From: an uncultured Kineosporia sp.
GTDB lineage: Bacteria; Actinomycetota; Actinomycetes; Actinomycetales; Kineosporiaceae
Direction: 5' to 3'
Assembly: GCA_937859855.1 (NCBI GenBank)
Contig: CALMAR010000158.1
Location: 1-6,558 of the forward strand
DNA length: 6,558 bases
Shown here: piece after piece, positions 1 through 5,493 of the stretch
How the letters are laid out: each line of letters begins with the position of its first letter
Position numbering within the stretch: position 1 is the first letter of the stretch
Position numbers and translations under genes: made by a program
The notes under the pieces: model-generated
What the model was told of the DNA's origin: nothing
Databases searched by the model: none
What the model saw: the letters and a program-made list of their open reading frames with translations, nothing else

Positions 1-680
1 GGTTGATCTCGTCCACTGCGGCGCCCGGGCTGCTGATCGGCTGCCGGAAGTTCAGCCGCACGTCGGTGTGCCCGCGGAGCCGTTCGATCCTCAGCATCAG
101 GCCGAACCGGTCCAGCCCCAGCGGCAGCACCCGCAGCGCTCCGGCCAGAGTGGCCTGGTCACACAGCCTGGTCAGTTTCGTGATCGCGTCCTGATGGTGG
201 GCCTCCAGGTGCTGCAGCTGCTCGGCCGCCACCGGGTGCAGCGGGTCCGGCGCCGCCGCCCGATAGTCGCCCAGGCCGACGCGGGCGCGCTCACCGTCCT
301 GCTCGACATTGATCTCGGCGACGTCCAGCCGCAACACGACGGCTTCTCCGCTGGACGACCTGGCCGCAGCGAGCCGTTGCTCACCCAGCCAGCCATCCAG
401 AGACAACCGGGCGCGTACCCGCTGACGGGCCTTCACCGGACACAGCTCGGTGAACTCGGCAACGGCAGGCAGATCCCCGCCTGGAGTCTGCGCCACGGCG
501 CGTACCAGTTCGCTGCCGGACGCCAGGACAAGCGTCAGGCGACCGGCCACCCCGGCGACCGCGGCGCTGGCCCCGCCGGCCCCCGCCCCCCCGGACCCAC
601 ACCGCGCCCGCGGCGCCCACGACTGTCCGAGCCCGTTCCGCCGGGGAGGGGCGGCCCGGAACATGCGGGGTGATGAGCAC
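1..680 (-). CDS. DUF2470-family protein, probable heme/iron utilisation; 3' end off the window, apparent frameshift
   Basis: The gene reads leftwards and leaves the window before its stop. The main frame (codon starts at positions 1 mod 3, open from the stop at 694-692 to the edge) encodes VVLRLDVAEINVEQDGERAR, then HLEAHHQDAITKLTRLC, LGLDRFGLMLRIER and HTDVRLNFRQPISSPGAAVD. This is the C-terminal DUF2470 pattern (His-rich helix, LDRxG, VRLxF) shared with HugZ-type heme-degrading proteins and actinobacterial relatives. The family's usual N-terminus, an AERxRT helix, appears instead in the neighbouring frame: GTG at 680, then RPSPAERARTVVGAAGAVWV. The two frames must join around 570-600, where the plus strand has C-runs at 580-584 and 586-592. 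One surplus base there would explain it. The product is therefore either interrupted or affected by a sequence error. GGAGG at 689-685 lies 4 nt before the GTG. An iron box overlaps the promoter, so iron repression is expected. The family is confident; the enzymatic activity is unknown. Confidence 0.72.
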
Positions 681-691
681 AGCACCTCCAA

Positions 692-710
692 TTAGGATAG
701 CCTCACCTAA
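692..710 (-). promoter_or_regulatory. DtxR/IdeR-type iron box over the promoter of the DUF2470 gene
   Basis: TTAGGATAGCCTCACCTAA matches the DtxR/IdeR 19-bp consensus TWAGGTTAGSCTWACCTWA at 17 of 19 positions, with both TTAGG/CCTAA ends intact. On the minus strand it contains TATCCT (699-694), a plausible -10 hexamer of the TANNNT type, 13 nt before the GTG at 680. Iron-loaded repressor bound here would cover the promoter. By family knowledge, this means repression when iron is sufficient and expression under iron limitation. No convincing -35 was seen. The 5' untranslated region would be very short. Confidence 0.8.
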
Positions 711-757
711 GTTATCGGCAGACACCGGCGAATCCAACCCGGCGACAATGATCGCGA

Positions 758-788
758 TTAACGGACCGATGGGCCGGCGAGTTACTAT
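758..788 (+). promoter_or_regulatory. Possible rpsD promoter
   Basis: TTAACG (758-763) and TACTAT (783-788) resemble -35 and -10 elements with a 19-nt spacer, which is slightly long. TACTAT is the best TANNNT-type hexamer seen between the iron box and rpsD. Transcription from here would give a leader of about 240 nt containing all three hairpins. This is a weak call from pattern alone; a promoter nearer the gene cannot be excluded. Confidence 0.25.
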
Positions 789-827
789 TCGGTGCCCGGC
801 CCGCCCTCCTGGGGTCACCGGCTGGGC

Positions 828-891
828 GATCGCGGACCAGGTGCTCTGCGGGCTGTTGCGACAGCAGCCAGCAGAGCCGCTCGTCCGGATC
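828..891 (+). promoter_or_regulatory. Long imperfect stem-loop in the rpsD leader (candidate cis-regulatory RNA)
   Basis: Nested complementary segments can fold into one 64-nt hairpin. GATC (828-831) pairs with 888-891 and CGGAC (833-837) with GTCCG (883-887). After a 5x5 internal loop, GCTCTGC (843-849) pairs with GCAGAGC (871-877), GG (850-851) with CC (868-869), and GCTGT (852-856) with ACAGC (861-865), closing on a TGCG loop. This gives 23 base pairs with small bulges. S4 is known to repress its own synthesis by binding leader RNA in E. coli and Bacillus subtilis, so an autoregulatory leader is plausible. I do not recognise this fold as a described S4 leader. The reverse strand could also fold, so direction is inferred from the gene context. 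Confidence 0.5.
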
Positions 892-900
892 CATGGTCTT

Positions 901-927
901 CCCACTCCTGGCCCGTTCCTGGGTGGG
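901..927 (+). promoter_or_regulatory. Small hairpin in the rpsD leader
   Basis: CCCAC (901-905) pairs with GTGGG (923-927), and CC (907-908) with GG (921-922) across a bulged T. This gives 7 base pairs with a 12-nt loop. It follows the long stem 828-891 after 9 nt. In DNA this GC-rich such a stem can occur by chance, so it matters mainly as part of the series of leader hairpins. Confidence 0.25.
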
Positions 928-998
928 CGGGGTGCGCGTTGCCGGTGTCCGCGCGTGCTCCGCAGGACCGGCATGGCCGAGACACGCGACCGAGCACC

Positions 999-1015
999 AT
1001 CGGACACAGTCCGAT
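999..1015 (+). promoter_or_regulatory. Perfect hairpin/palindrome next to the rpsD ribosome binding site
   Basis: ATCGGACACAGTCCGAT is a perfect 7-bp inverted repeat around a 3-nt loop. It ends 5 nt before GGAAGG (1021-1026), the rpsD ribosome binding site, which is 7 nt before the GTG start. As RNA it could gate ribosome access; as DNA it could be a repressor operator. Its arms repeat segments of the upstream long stem: CGGAC also at 833-837 and GTCCG at 883-887. Alternative pairing between the two structures is therefore possible. Confidence 0.45.
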
Positions 1016-1033
1016 CATCTGGAAGGTCTGCCC

Positions 1034-1645
1034 GTGGCGAACAACCCCCGTCCCAAGGCGAAACTGAGCCGCGCCCTGGGGATCCCGCTGACTCCCAAGT
1101 GTGTCCGCTACTTCGAGCAGCGTCCTTATCCTCCGGGTGATCATGGGCGTTCGCGCAAGTCCACGTCGGACTACAAGGTCCGGCTGCTGGAGAAGCAGCG
1201 GCTACGCCACCAGTACAACGTGAGCGAGACCCAGCTGAGCCGTGCCTTCGACCGTGCGCACCGCGGCTCGGGCAAGACCGGCGAGTCCCTGGTGATCGAG
1301 CTGGAGACCCGGCTCGACGCCCTGGTACTGCGAGCCGGTTTCGCTCGCACGATCTATCAGGCCCGGCAGGCTGTCACCCACCGGCACATCACGGTGAATG
1401 GCCAGCTGGTGGACAAGCCCTCCTACAAGGTCAAGCCCGAAGACGTGATCGCGGTAGCGCCCCGGAGCATCAACAAGACCCCGTTCCAGGTCGCCGCTGC
1501 CGGAGCCCACGAGCTGGCGGTGACTCCGCCCTATCTGGAGGTGTTGCTGCCGCAGCTACACGCCCGGCTGGTCCGGCTCCCGGCCCGCGATGAGGTGCCG
1601 ATCGTCTGCAATGAGCAGCTGGTGGTGGAGTACTACTCGCGCTGA
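1034..1645 (+). CDS. rpsD: 30S ribosomal protein S4
   Basis: A 203-residue primary 16S rRNA-binding protein that starts assembly of the small-subunit body. In other bacteria it also acts as a translational repressor of its own mRNA. The sequence begins VANNPRPKAKLSRALGIPLT, then FEQRPYPPGDHGR (residues 27-39) and DYKVRLLEKQRLR (46-58), the typical S4 N-terminal domain. The S4 RNA-binding fold follows at about 93-142 (RLDALVLRAGFARTIYQARQ, then HRHITVNG), and the C-terminus is CNEQLVVEYYSR. The length is normal. It lacks the CxxC zinc site of some S4 proteins and matches the zinc-free Streptomyces type. I chose GTG at 1034 because GGAAGG lies 7 nt upstream and the N-terminus matches homologues; longer in-frame extensions have no homology. 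A FhuF-like gene follows after 30 nt in the same direction and may be co-transcribed. Confidence 0.97.
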   Translation: MANNPRPKAKLSRALGIPLTPKCVRYFEQRPYPPGDHGRSRKSTSDYKVRLLEKQRLRHQYNVSETQLSRAFDRAHRGSGKTGESLVIELETRLDALVLRAGFARTIYQARQAVTHRHITVNGQLVDKPSYKVKPEDVIAVAPRSINKTPFQVAAAGAHELAVTPPYLEVLLPQLHARLVRLPARDEVPIVCNEQLVVEYYSR

Positions 1646-1675
1646 TCGCTGGCGCGACGACCGCCACGGTGCGAC

Positions 1676-2182
1676 ATGAGCGGGGGACTCCCCGGCCAGA
1701 TCGACGAGGCCATGCGGTCATGGCGCACCAGTGACCGCCGGACGGCGGCGACGCTGTGGTGGTATTCGGCCAGCCTGGAGCTGCTGGCCGATCCGATCCG
1801 CGACCTGGTCGCCCGGGGCGGGGTGGATGCCGCTGGACTCGGCCAGGCACTGCGGCCGGAGTTCGATCGGGTGATCCGGGCGCTGGCCATGGCCGGGGAT
1901 GTCAGTGCTCAGCGGCTACGGGCGATCGCCTCCGACTCGCTGGGCAACCAGTTGCTGGCCCAGCACCGCACCGACCTGGCCGGCCCGGTCGCCTCAGCGG
2001 CCGGCCTGCTCGCCCCCCGCTACATCGAGGTACCGGCCACCCACGGGACCCGCACCTACCTTCGCCGCGCCTCCTGCTGCATGATCTTCCGGTTGCCCGG
2101 TCAGCCGCTCTGCGTGTCCTGTCCGCGCCAGCGGCCGGCCGATCGCGAGGCGAGGCTCCGCCAGCACGCCGCCCATCGCTGA
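1676..2182 (+). CDS. FhuF-like 2Fe-2S protein (putative siderophore-iron reductase, short form)
   Basis: A protein of 168 residues. The C-terminal segment YLRRASCCMIFRLPGQPLC (residues 128-146) continues into VSC, giving C134-C135-x10-C146-x2-C149. That is the CC-x10-C-x2-C pattern of FhuF family proteins, whose 2Fe-2S cluster supports reduction of ferric siderophores at the cytoplasmic side. The N-terminal part has a WWYSASLELLADPIRDLV segment (28-45), as expected for a reduced FhuF fold, and no signal peptide or membrane helix. E. coli FhuF is longer (about 260 residues), so this is a compact version. ATG 1676 is the only standard start between the in-frame rpsD stop and the conserved region, but no good Shine-Dalgarno sequence precedes it. 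The gene lies 30 nt after rpsD, so readthrough from rpsD is likely. No iron box was seen directly in front of it. The reductase role is inferred from the family. Confidence 0.78.
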   Translation: MSGGLPGQIDEAMRSWRTSDRRTAATLWWYSASLELLADPIRDLVARGGVDAAGLGQALRPEFDRVIRALAMAGDVSAQRLRAIASDSLGNQLLAQHRTDLAGPVASAAGLLAPRYIEVPATHGTRTYLRRASCCMIFRLPGQPLCVSCPRQRPADREARLRQHAAHR

Positions 2183-2199
2183 GAAACGCCTGAGGGACA

Positions 2200-2228
2200 C
2201 TGCCGTGAAGGATCCGGCAGTTCGCCGG
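2200..2228 (+). terminator. Two overlapping short hairpins after the FhuF-like gene; weak terminator candidate
   Basis: CTGCCG (2200-2205) pairs with CGGCAG (2215-2220) around a 9-nt loop. Alternatively CCGGC (2214-2218) pairs with GCCGG (2224-2228) around 5 nt. The two exclude each other because they share 2215-2218. There is no T-tract, so intrinsic termination is doubtful. The position, 18 nt after the FhuF stop and directly before the next gene's promoter, suits a boundary between transcripts. Confidence 0.22.
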
Positions 2229-2242
2229 AGAGTGCGTGATCG

Positions 2243-2248
2243 TACGAT
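2243..2248 (+). promoter_or_regulatory. Putative -10 element for leaderless transcription of the SGNH hydrolase gene
   Basis: TACGAT fits the actinobacterial TANNNT -10 pattern and ends 6 nt before the GTG start at 2255. Transcription would then begin at or next to the start codon, giving a leaderless mRNA. This agrees with the absence of any Shine-Dalgarno sequence before this GTG. No clear -35 was seen. Confidence 0.45.
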
Positions 2249-2254
2249 GCGGGC

Positions 2255-3061
2255 GTGATCGCTCAGGGCGTCTCCAGTTTCGTCGCGCTGGGGGACTCGT
2301 TCACCGAGGGCCTGGAGGACGAACTGGGCCCAGACGGTCGCCACACCGGCTGGGCGGACCGCGTGGCCGCCGGGCTGGCCCAGGTCAGGGGGAGTGTCCG
2401 CTACGCCAACCTGGCCGTCCGGGGCAAGATCCTCAGCCAGGTGATCGACGAACAGATTCCGCTGGCGCTGGATCTGAGCTCAGACCTGATCTCGTTCCAC
2501 GCCGGCATCAACGACTTGCTGCGGCCCCGGGCCGACCGGCGGTTGATTCTCACGGGCTATACCGACGGGGTGAAACGGCTACGGGCCAGTGGCGCCCAAG
2601 TGTTGCTGTTCACCGTGGTCGCCCGCACCGGCGGGACCGGGCGGACGGCCGATGCGCTGGCCGCCCGGTTCGCCGAATTCAGCGAGCATGTCCGGCAGAT
2701 CGGGCGCGAGCACGGCTGCCTGATCGTGGACATCGCAGCGGCGGCGGCCCTGCAGGATCGGCGGCTCTGGCACGAGGATCGGCTGCACCCGGCCCCCGAG
2801 GGGCATCGCCGGATCGCTGCTGCCGTGCTGGAACGCCTCGGCGTCCTGGATCCCGCCATCCTGGACGGCGTCAGCGGCTGGTGGCAGCAGGACCTGCCAC
2901 CGAGGGCACGACCGGCCAGATGGGCCGCGATGCGTGCCGACCTGTACTGGGCCCGCCGCTATCTGCTGCCCTGGGTCGGCCGACGCCTGCGGGGCGCCTC
3001 CAGCGGCGACGAGATCAGGCCGAAGCACCCGGCACTGATCGAGATCCGTTCCCGCCGCTAG
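2255..3061 (+). CDS. SGNH/GDSL-family hydrolase
   Basis: A 268-residue serine esterase/lipase-type enzyme. The four SGNH blocks are in order: VALGDSFTEG (residues 10-19, nucleophile Ser15), NLAVRGK (52-58, oxyanion Gly57), HAGINDLL (82-89, oxyanion Asn86) and HEDRLHP (173-179, catalytic Asp175 and His178). No signal peptide or membrane segment is visible, so it is probably cytoplasmic. About 70 residues follow the catalytic core, rich in Arg and Trp (GWWQQDLPP, then YWARRYLLPWVGRRLRG), as in many actinobacterial members of about 260 residues. The natural substrate cannot be told; esters of acyl chains or sugar O-acetyl groups are typical of the family. GTG 2255 directly precedes the conserved first strand and block I. 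There is no RBS, which fits leaderless expression. The last 47 bp overlap the convergent SNF2 gene. Confidence 0.9.
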   Translation: MIAQGVSSFVALGDSFTEGLEDELGPDGRHTGWADRVAAGLAQVRGSVRYANLAVRGKILSQVIDEQIPLALDLSSDLISFHAGINDLLRPRADRRLILTGYTDGVKRLRASGAQVLLFTVVARTGGTGRTADALAARFAEFSEHVRQIGREHGCLIVDIAAAAALQDRRLWHEDRLHPAPEGHRRIAAAVLERLGVLDPAILDGVSGWWQQDLPPRARPARWAAMRADLYWARRYLLPWVGRRLRGASSGDEIRPKHPALIEIRSRR

Positions 3062-5393
3062 TCCCGGCGTTCGACGGCCGGGGTCCCGGTGAAGGAGCGC
3101 CGGGTACGGCTCCGGGCCGTCCCCCGGCGCCCGGTCCCAGCAGTTCGTCCTGCTCCGCCCTCATCACCTCAGCGATGATCTGAATCTGGGTCGCGTCCAC
3201 CGCGCCGGGGCTGCTCTCCGCCAGCTCGCTGCGCCGGGCGTACTGGTCGAACAGCCGGGCCTTCTGGGCCAGTATCTGCAGCAGCCGCTCGTCCACCGCC
3301 CCCGCAGTCAGGAGCCGATGCACTCGCACAGTGCGAACCTGGCCCATCCGGTGCGCCCGGGCGATGGCCTGGTCCTCGGTGGACGGCTTGATCTGCGGCT
3401 CGCACAGGATCACCACCGAGGCCGTCTGCAGATTCAGGCCGATCCCACCGGCCTGGATCTGCGCCACCAGAACGGCCGTGCCCGGCGCCGCGTTCAACTC
3501 ATCGACCAGCGCCTGGCGCTGACTGGGCGGGGTGTCGCCGGTCAGCGGGCCGTGCAGAGCCAGGTCCGGCCGTTGCCGCTGGATCGCCGCCAGGACATGC
3601 TCGATCACCGCCCGGTAGAACGAGAAGACCAGCACCTTGAATCCGTTCCGGGTAGCCTCGTCGAGCAGCTCGATCAGCCGTTGCGTCTTGCCCGAATATT
3701 GCGGGTCGGCCGTCCAGGCGATCCGCCTCATCTCGTCGAACCGGTTGCGGCGCAGAGCTTCGCGGTAGGCGTTCAGCTCGACCGAGGTGAGCCTTTCCCA
3801 TTCCTGAACCTCGACCAGATCAGGTAGTTCGGTCAGCACATCCTCGGCATTGCGCCGCAGGTAGACATGCGCCACCGCACGACGGAACGCGTTGGCACCG
3901 GCCGCGCCCGCCCGCAGGTCAAGGCCCTGGGCCACCTGAGGCTGCACCTGCGCGATCAGATCGCGGAACTCACCGATCCGGTTCTCCATCGGAGTACCGG
4001 TCATCATCAGGATCCGCTGCGACCGGGCGGCCCACCGTGAAATCGCCTGCGAGCGCAATGATTCCGGGTTCTTCGCGTAATGGGCCTCGTCCACCACCAG
4101 TGCGGCCAGGGACAGGCCGGGCGGGCACGGCAGCGACCGCAGGGAGTCGTAGGTCGTGACCGCGATCGGTGAACCGCCGGGCCGGGCGCTACGGGCATCA
4201 CCCCACGGCTGGACGACCTCGGGACGGCGAACCCGTTCCATCCAGTCAGCCAGGTCATCGGCCCGGTCGGTGCCATACAGCAGCTGCGCCGCAAGCGTTG
4301 TCCGGGAACTGATCTCACGAGTCCAGTTGACCAAGAGACTGGCCGGGCAGACCACCAGCACTGGTCCCGCGTCGATCGCGGCCAGATGCGTGAGCACCGC
4401 CAGAGCCTGAATGGTCTTGCCCAGGCCCATCTCATCGCCGAGCACCACCCGGCCCTGGATCAGCACGAATCTGGCCCCGAAGGACTGGTAGGCGCGCAGC
4501 CCGACCCTGAGGAACCGCGTGTCCAGCGGTTGCTCCTGCACGGCCTGCGCCAGATCGGCCGGGACGAAACCTTGCGCGGCCACCCGGTCGAGGCCGAGAT
4601 CGCAGACCGTTCCCAGCACTGCGTAGTACTCCGGGGAGCGGCGCTCGAAGTCGCGCCAGAGGTCCTGCGAGGACGGCGGTCGCGCTCGGGCCCGGGCCAG
4701 TGCCTGGTCCAGCCGCATGGCCAGGTCACGCCCGGCAGCGTCCTGCATCCTGGATTGCAACTGCTCCAGAGCGGCCGCGGCCCGCTCGCGCCGCGACGGC
4801 CGGGCGAAGAACAGCCAGAACCGCCCGCGCATCGGCCTGCTCGCCCGAACCAGCCGGGTCAGTTCGGCGCCGAGGTCGCTGGGGCCGGGCCGATCCGAAG
4901 CCTGCTGCACTGTCTCGAGCCGGGCCAGCGCGCGCAGCAGCTCGGCCGCGGGCCCTTCACCGTGATCAAGCCCGATCCGGACCCGGGTGCTCTGCTCGAC
5001 GGCAGCGACCAGCTCGCGGACGGCGGCCTGCGCCCGGCTCGCCGTCGCCGCGCCGATACCGGGGACGGCGTCCAGTTGCTCCCGGGTCAGGGTGCGCAGG
5101 GACTGCACCGACCGATAGCCGGCCTCCTCCAGCCCGTCCAGCCGGAGCCGGCCCCCAGCACTCTCCCGGATCGACGACAACGGCAACTCGGCCAGCTGGC
5201 GCTGCACGGCCCGCTCGTGCATCACCGCGTAGGCCCGGCGCACATCCGCTTCGGCCCGGGACTCCTGATCGGCCAGGCGATGAGCCCGCTTGCCCAGGCG
5301 CTTGGCCGCCCGCATCAGCGCCCGGGCGGAGCGGCCCGGGCCGATCCCATCGGCCGCAGGGCCGCCGGGTGGCTCCGGTCCGGTGTCGAGCAT
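3015..5393 (-). CDS. SNF2-family DNA-dependent ATPase/helicase with N-terminal helix-hairpin-helix region
   Basis: A protein of 792 residues with the chosen start. From the N-terminus it has a charged, probably helical segment (about 25-70), then a helix-hairpin-helix-like DNA-binding region (about 83-130: LDGLEEAGYRSVQSL, PGIGAATASRAQAAV). The SNF2 ATPase core follows: Walker A GDEMGLGKT (319-327), VLVVCPASLLVNW (Ia), DEAH (435-438), TGTP (465-468), VLVFSFY (IV, 587-593), GGIGLNLQ (V, 649-656) and QAIARAHRMGQ (VI, 675-685). All key residues are intact, so it should use ATP to translocate on DNA or remodel protein-DNA complexes; the target is unknown. The last 40 or so residues are Gly/Pro/Ser-rich and look disordered. 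I chose ATG 5393 because TACGGT (5405-5400) ends 6 nt upstream, suggesting leaderless expression. The longer frame from 5528 would run into bioB and adds no recognisable domain. It is divergent from bioB and overlaps the SGNH gene at the 3' end. Confidence 0.9.
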   Translation of the reverse strand: MLDTGPEPPGGPAADGIGPGRSARALMRAAKRLGKRAHRLADQESRAEADVRRAYAVMHERAVQRQLAELPLSSIRESAGGRLRLDGLEEAGYRSVQSLRTLTREQLDAVPGIGAATASRAQAAVRELVAAVEQSTRVRIGLDHGEGPAAELLRALARLETVQQASDRPGPSDLGAELTRLVRASRPMRGRFWLFFARPSRRERAAAALEQLQSRMQDAAGRDLAMRLDQALARARARPPSSQDLWRDFERRSPEYYAVLGTVCDLGLDRVAAQGFVPADLAQAVQEQPLDTRFLRVGLRAYQSFGARFVLIQGRVVLGDEMGLGKTIQALAVLTHLAAIDAGPVLVVCPASLLVNWTREISSRTTLAAQLLYGTDRADDLADWMERVRRPEVVQPWGDARSARPGGSPIAVTTYDSLRSLPCPPGLSLAALVVDEAHYAKNPESLRSQAISRWAARSQRILMMTGTPMENRIGEFRDLIAQVQPQVAQGLDLRAGAAGANAFRRAVAHVYLRRNAEDVLTELPDLVEVQEWERLTSVELNAYREALRRNRFDEMRRIAWTADPQYSGKTQRLIELLDEATRNGFKVLVFSFYRAVIEHVLAAIQRQRPDLALHGPLTGDTPPSQRQALVDELNAAPGTAVLVAQIQAGGIGLNLQTASVVILCEPQIKPSTEDQAIARAHRMGQVRTVRVHRLLTAGAVDERLLQILAQKARLFDQYARRSELAESSPGAVDATQIQIIAEVMRAEQDELLGPGAGGRPGAVPGAPSPGPRPSNAGTSGGNGSRSVPGASA

Positions 5394-5395
5394 CA

Positions 5396-5439
5396 CAGCA
5401 CCGTAGCCGTCAGCTCCGGCGCCGCCGGTTATGGTGCTG
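5396..5439. promoter_or_regulatory. Divergent SNF2/bioB promoter region within an inverted repeat
   Basis: CAGCACCGTA (5396-5405) and TATGGTGCTG (5430-5439) form an inverted repeat with 9 of 10 bases complementary. Each arm holds a TANNNT hexamer reading outward: TACGGT on the minus strand (5405-5400), 6 nt before the SNF2 ATG, and TATGGT on the plus strand (5430-5435), about 58 nt before the bioB ATG. Between them lies a perfect palindrome CCGGCG-C-CGCCGG (5416-5428). A shared regulator for both genes is possible. I could not match a known BioQ, BirA or BioR operator, and the -35 elements are weak. Confidence 0.4.
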
Positions 5440-5483
5440 ATCGATTCTGAAGGCGCCCCAGACCCGCAGCTCACGACCACGCC

Positions 5484-5489
5484 GGAGGG
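5484..5489 (+). promoter_or_regulatory. Ribosome binding site that fixes the bioB start
   Basis: GGAGGG lies 4 nt before ATG 5494. It decides between this ATG and an in-frame ATG at 5431. The upstream one has no such site and overlaps the putative promoter. Confidence 0.8.
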
Positions 5490-5493
5490 CACT

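Larger units (their letters stand above)
681..1033. other. 353-base gap between DUF2470 gene and rpsD; iron box and structured rpsD leader
   Basis: No credible gene was found here. The open frames on either strand show no recognisable family. The left end carries the iron box and RBS of the minus-strand gene. The rest is most simply the promoter and long 5' leader of rpsD. It contains three inverted repeats (828-891, 901-927 and 999-1015), the last directly in front of the rpsD ribosome binding site. Confidence 0.6.

Noticed and set aside
68..673. 201-residue open frame on the plus strand
   Set aside because: It is antisense to the DUF2470 gene and is low-complexity Pro/Arg/Gln-rich without any family match, a by-product of high GC content.
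692..710. Iron box as a regulator of rpsD
   Set aside because: It is over 320 nt from rpsD but directly over the promoter of the minus-strand gene, so control of that gene is far more likely.
381..1007. Single minus-strand open frame of 208 residues
   Set aside because: Only the stretch from 680 to about 590 carries family-like sequence. Upstream it runs through the iron box and rpsD leader, and downstream the correct frame is the neighbouring one.
893..1033. In-frame ATG 893 as an earlier rpsD start
   Set aside because: The 47-residue extension has no S4 homology and runs through the leader hairpins. GTG 1034 has a good RBS and a conserved N-terminus.
815..1144. Minus-strand open frame opposite the leader and rpsD start
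   Set aside because: It overlaps a certain rpsD N-terminus, has no recognisable motif and has no RBS.
1034..1645. S4 as a Zur-regulated, zinc-independent paralogue
   Set aside because: It lacks the CxxC zinc site, but the only rpsD of Streptomyces-type genomes is also this form. No zinc-responsive operator was recognised upstream.
4386..5450. 354-residue plus-strand open frame
   Set aside because: It is fully antisense to the SNF2 gene, whose motifs are all intact. Its composition is Gln/Pro/Arg-rich, typical of a shadow frame.
5431..5493. ATG 5431 as the bioB start
   Set aside because: It has no RBS, overlaps the putative -10, and the added residues are not BioB-like. ATG 5494 has GGAGGG 4 nt upstream.
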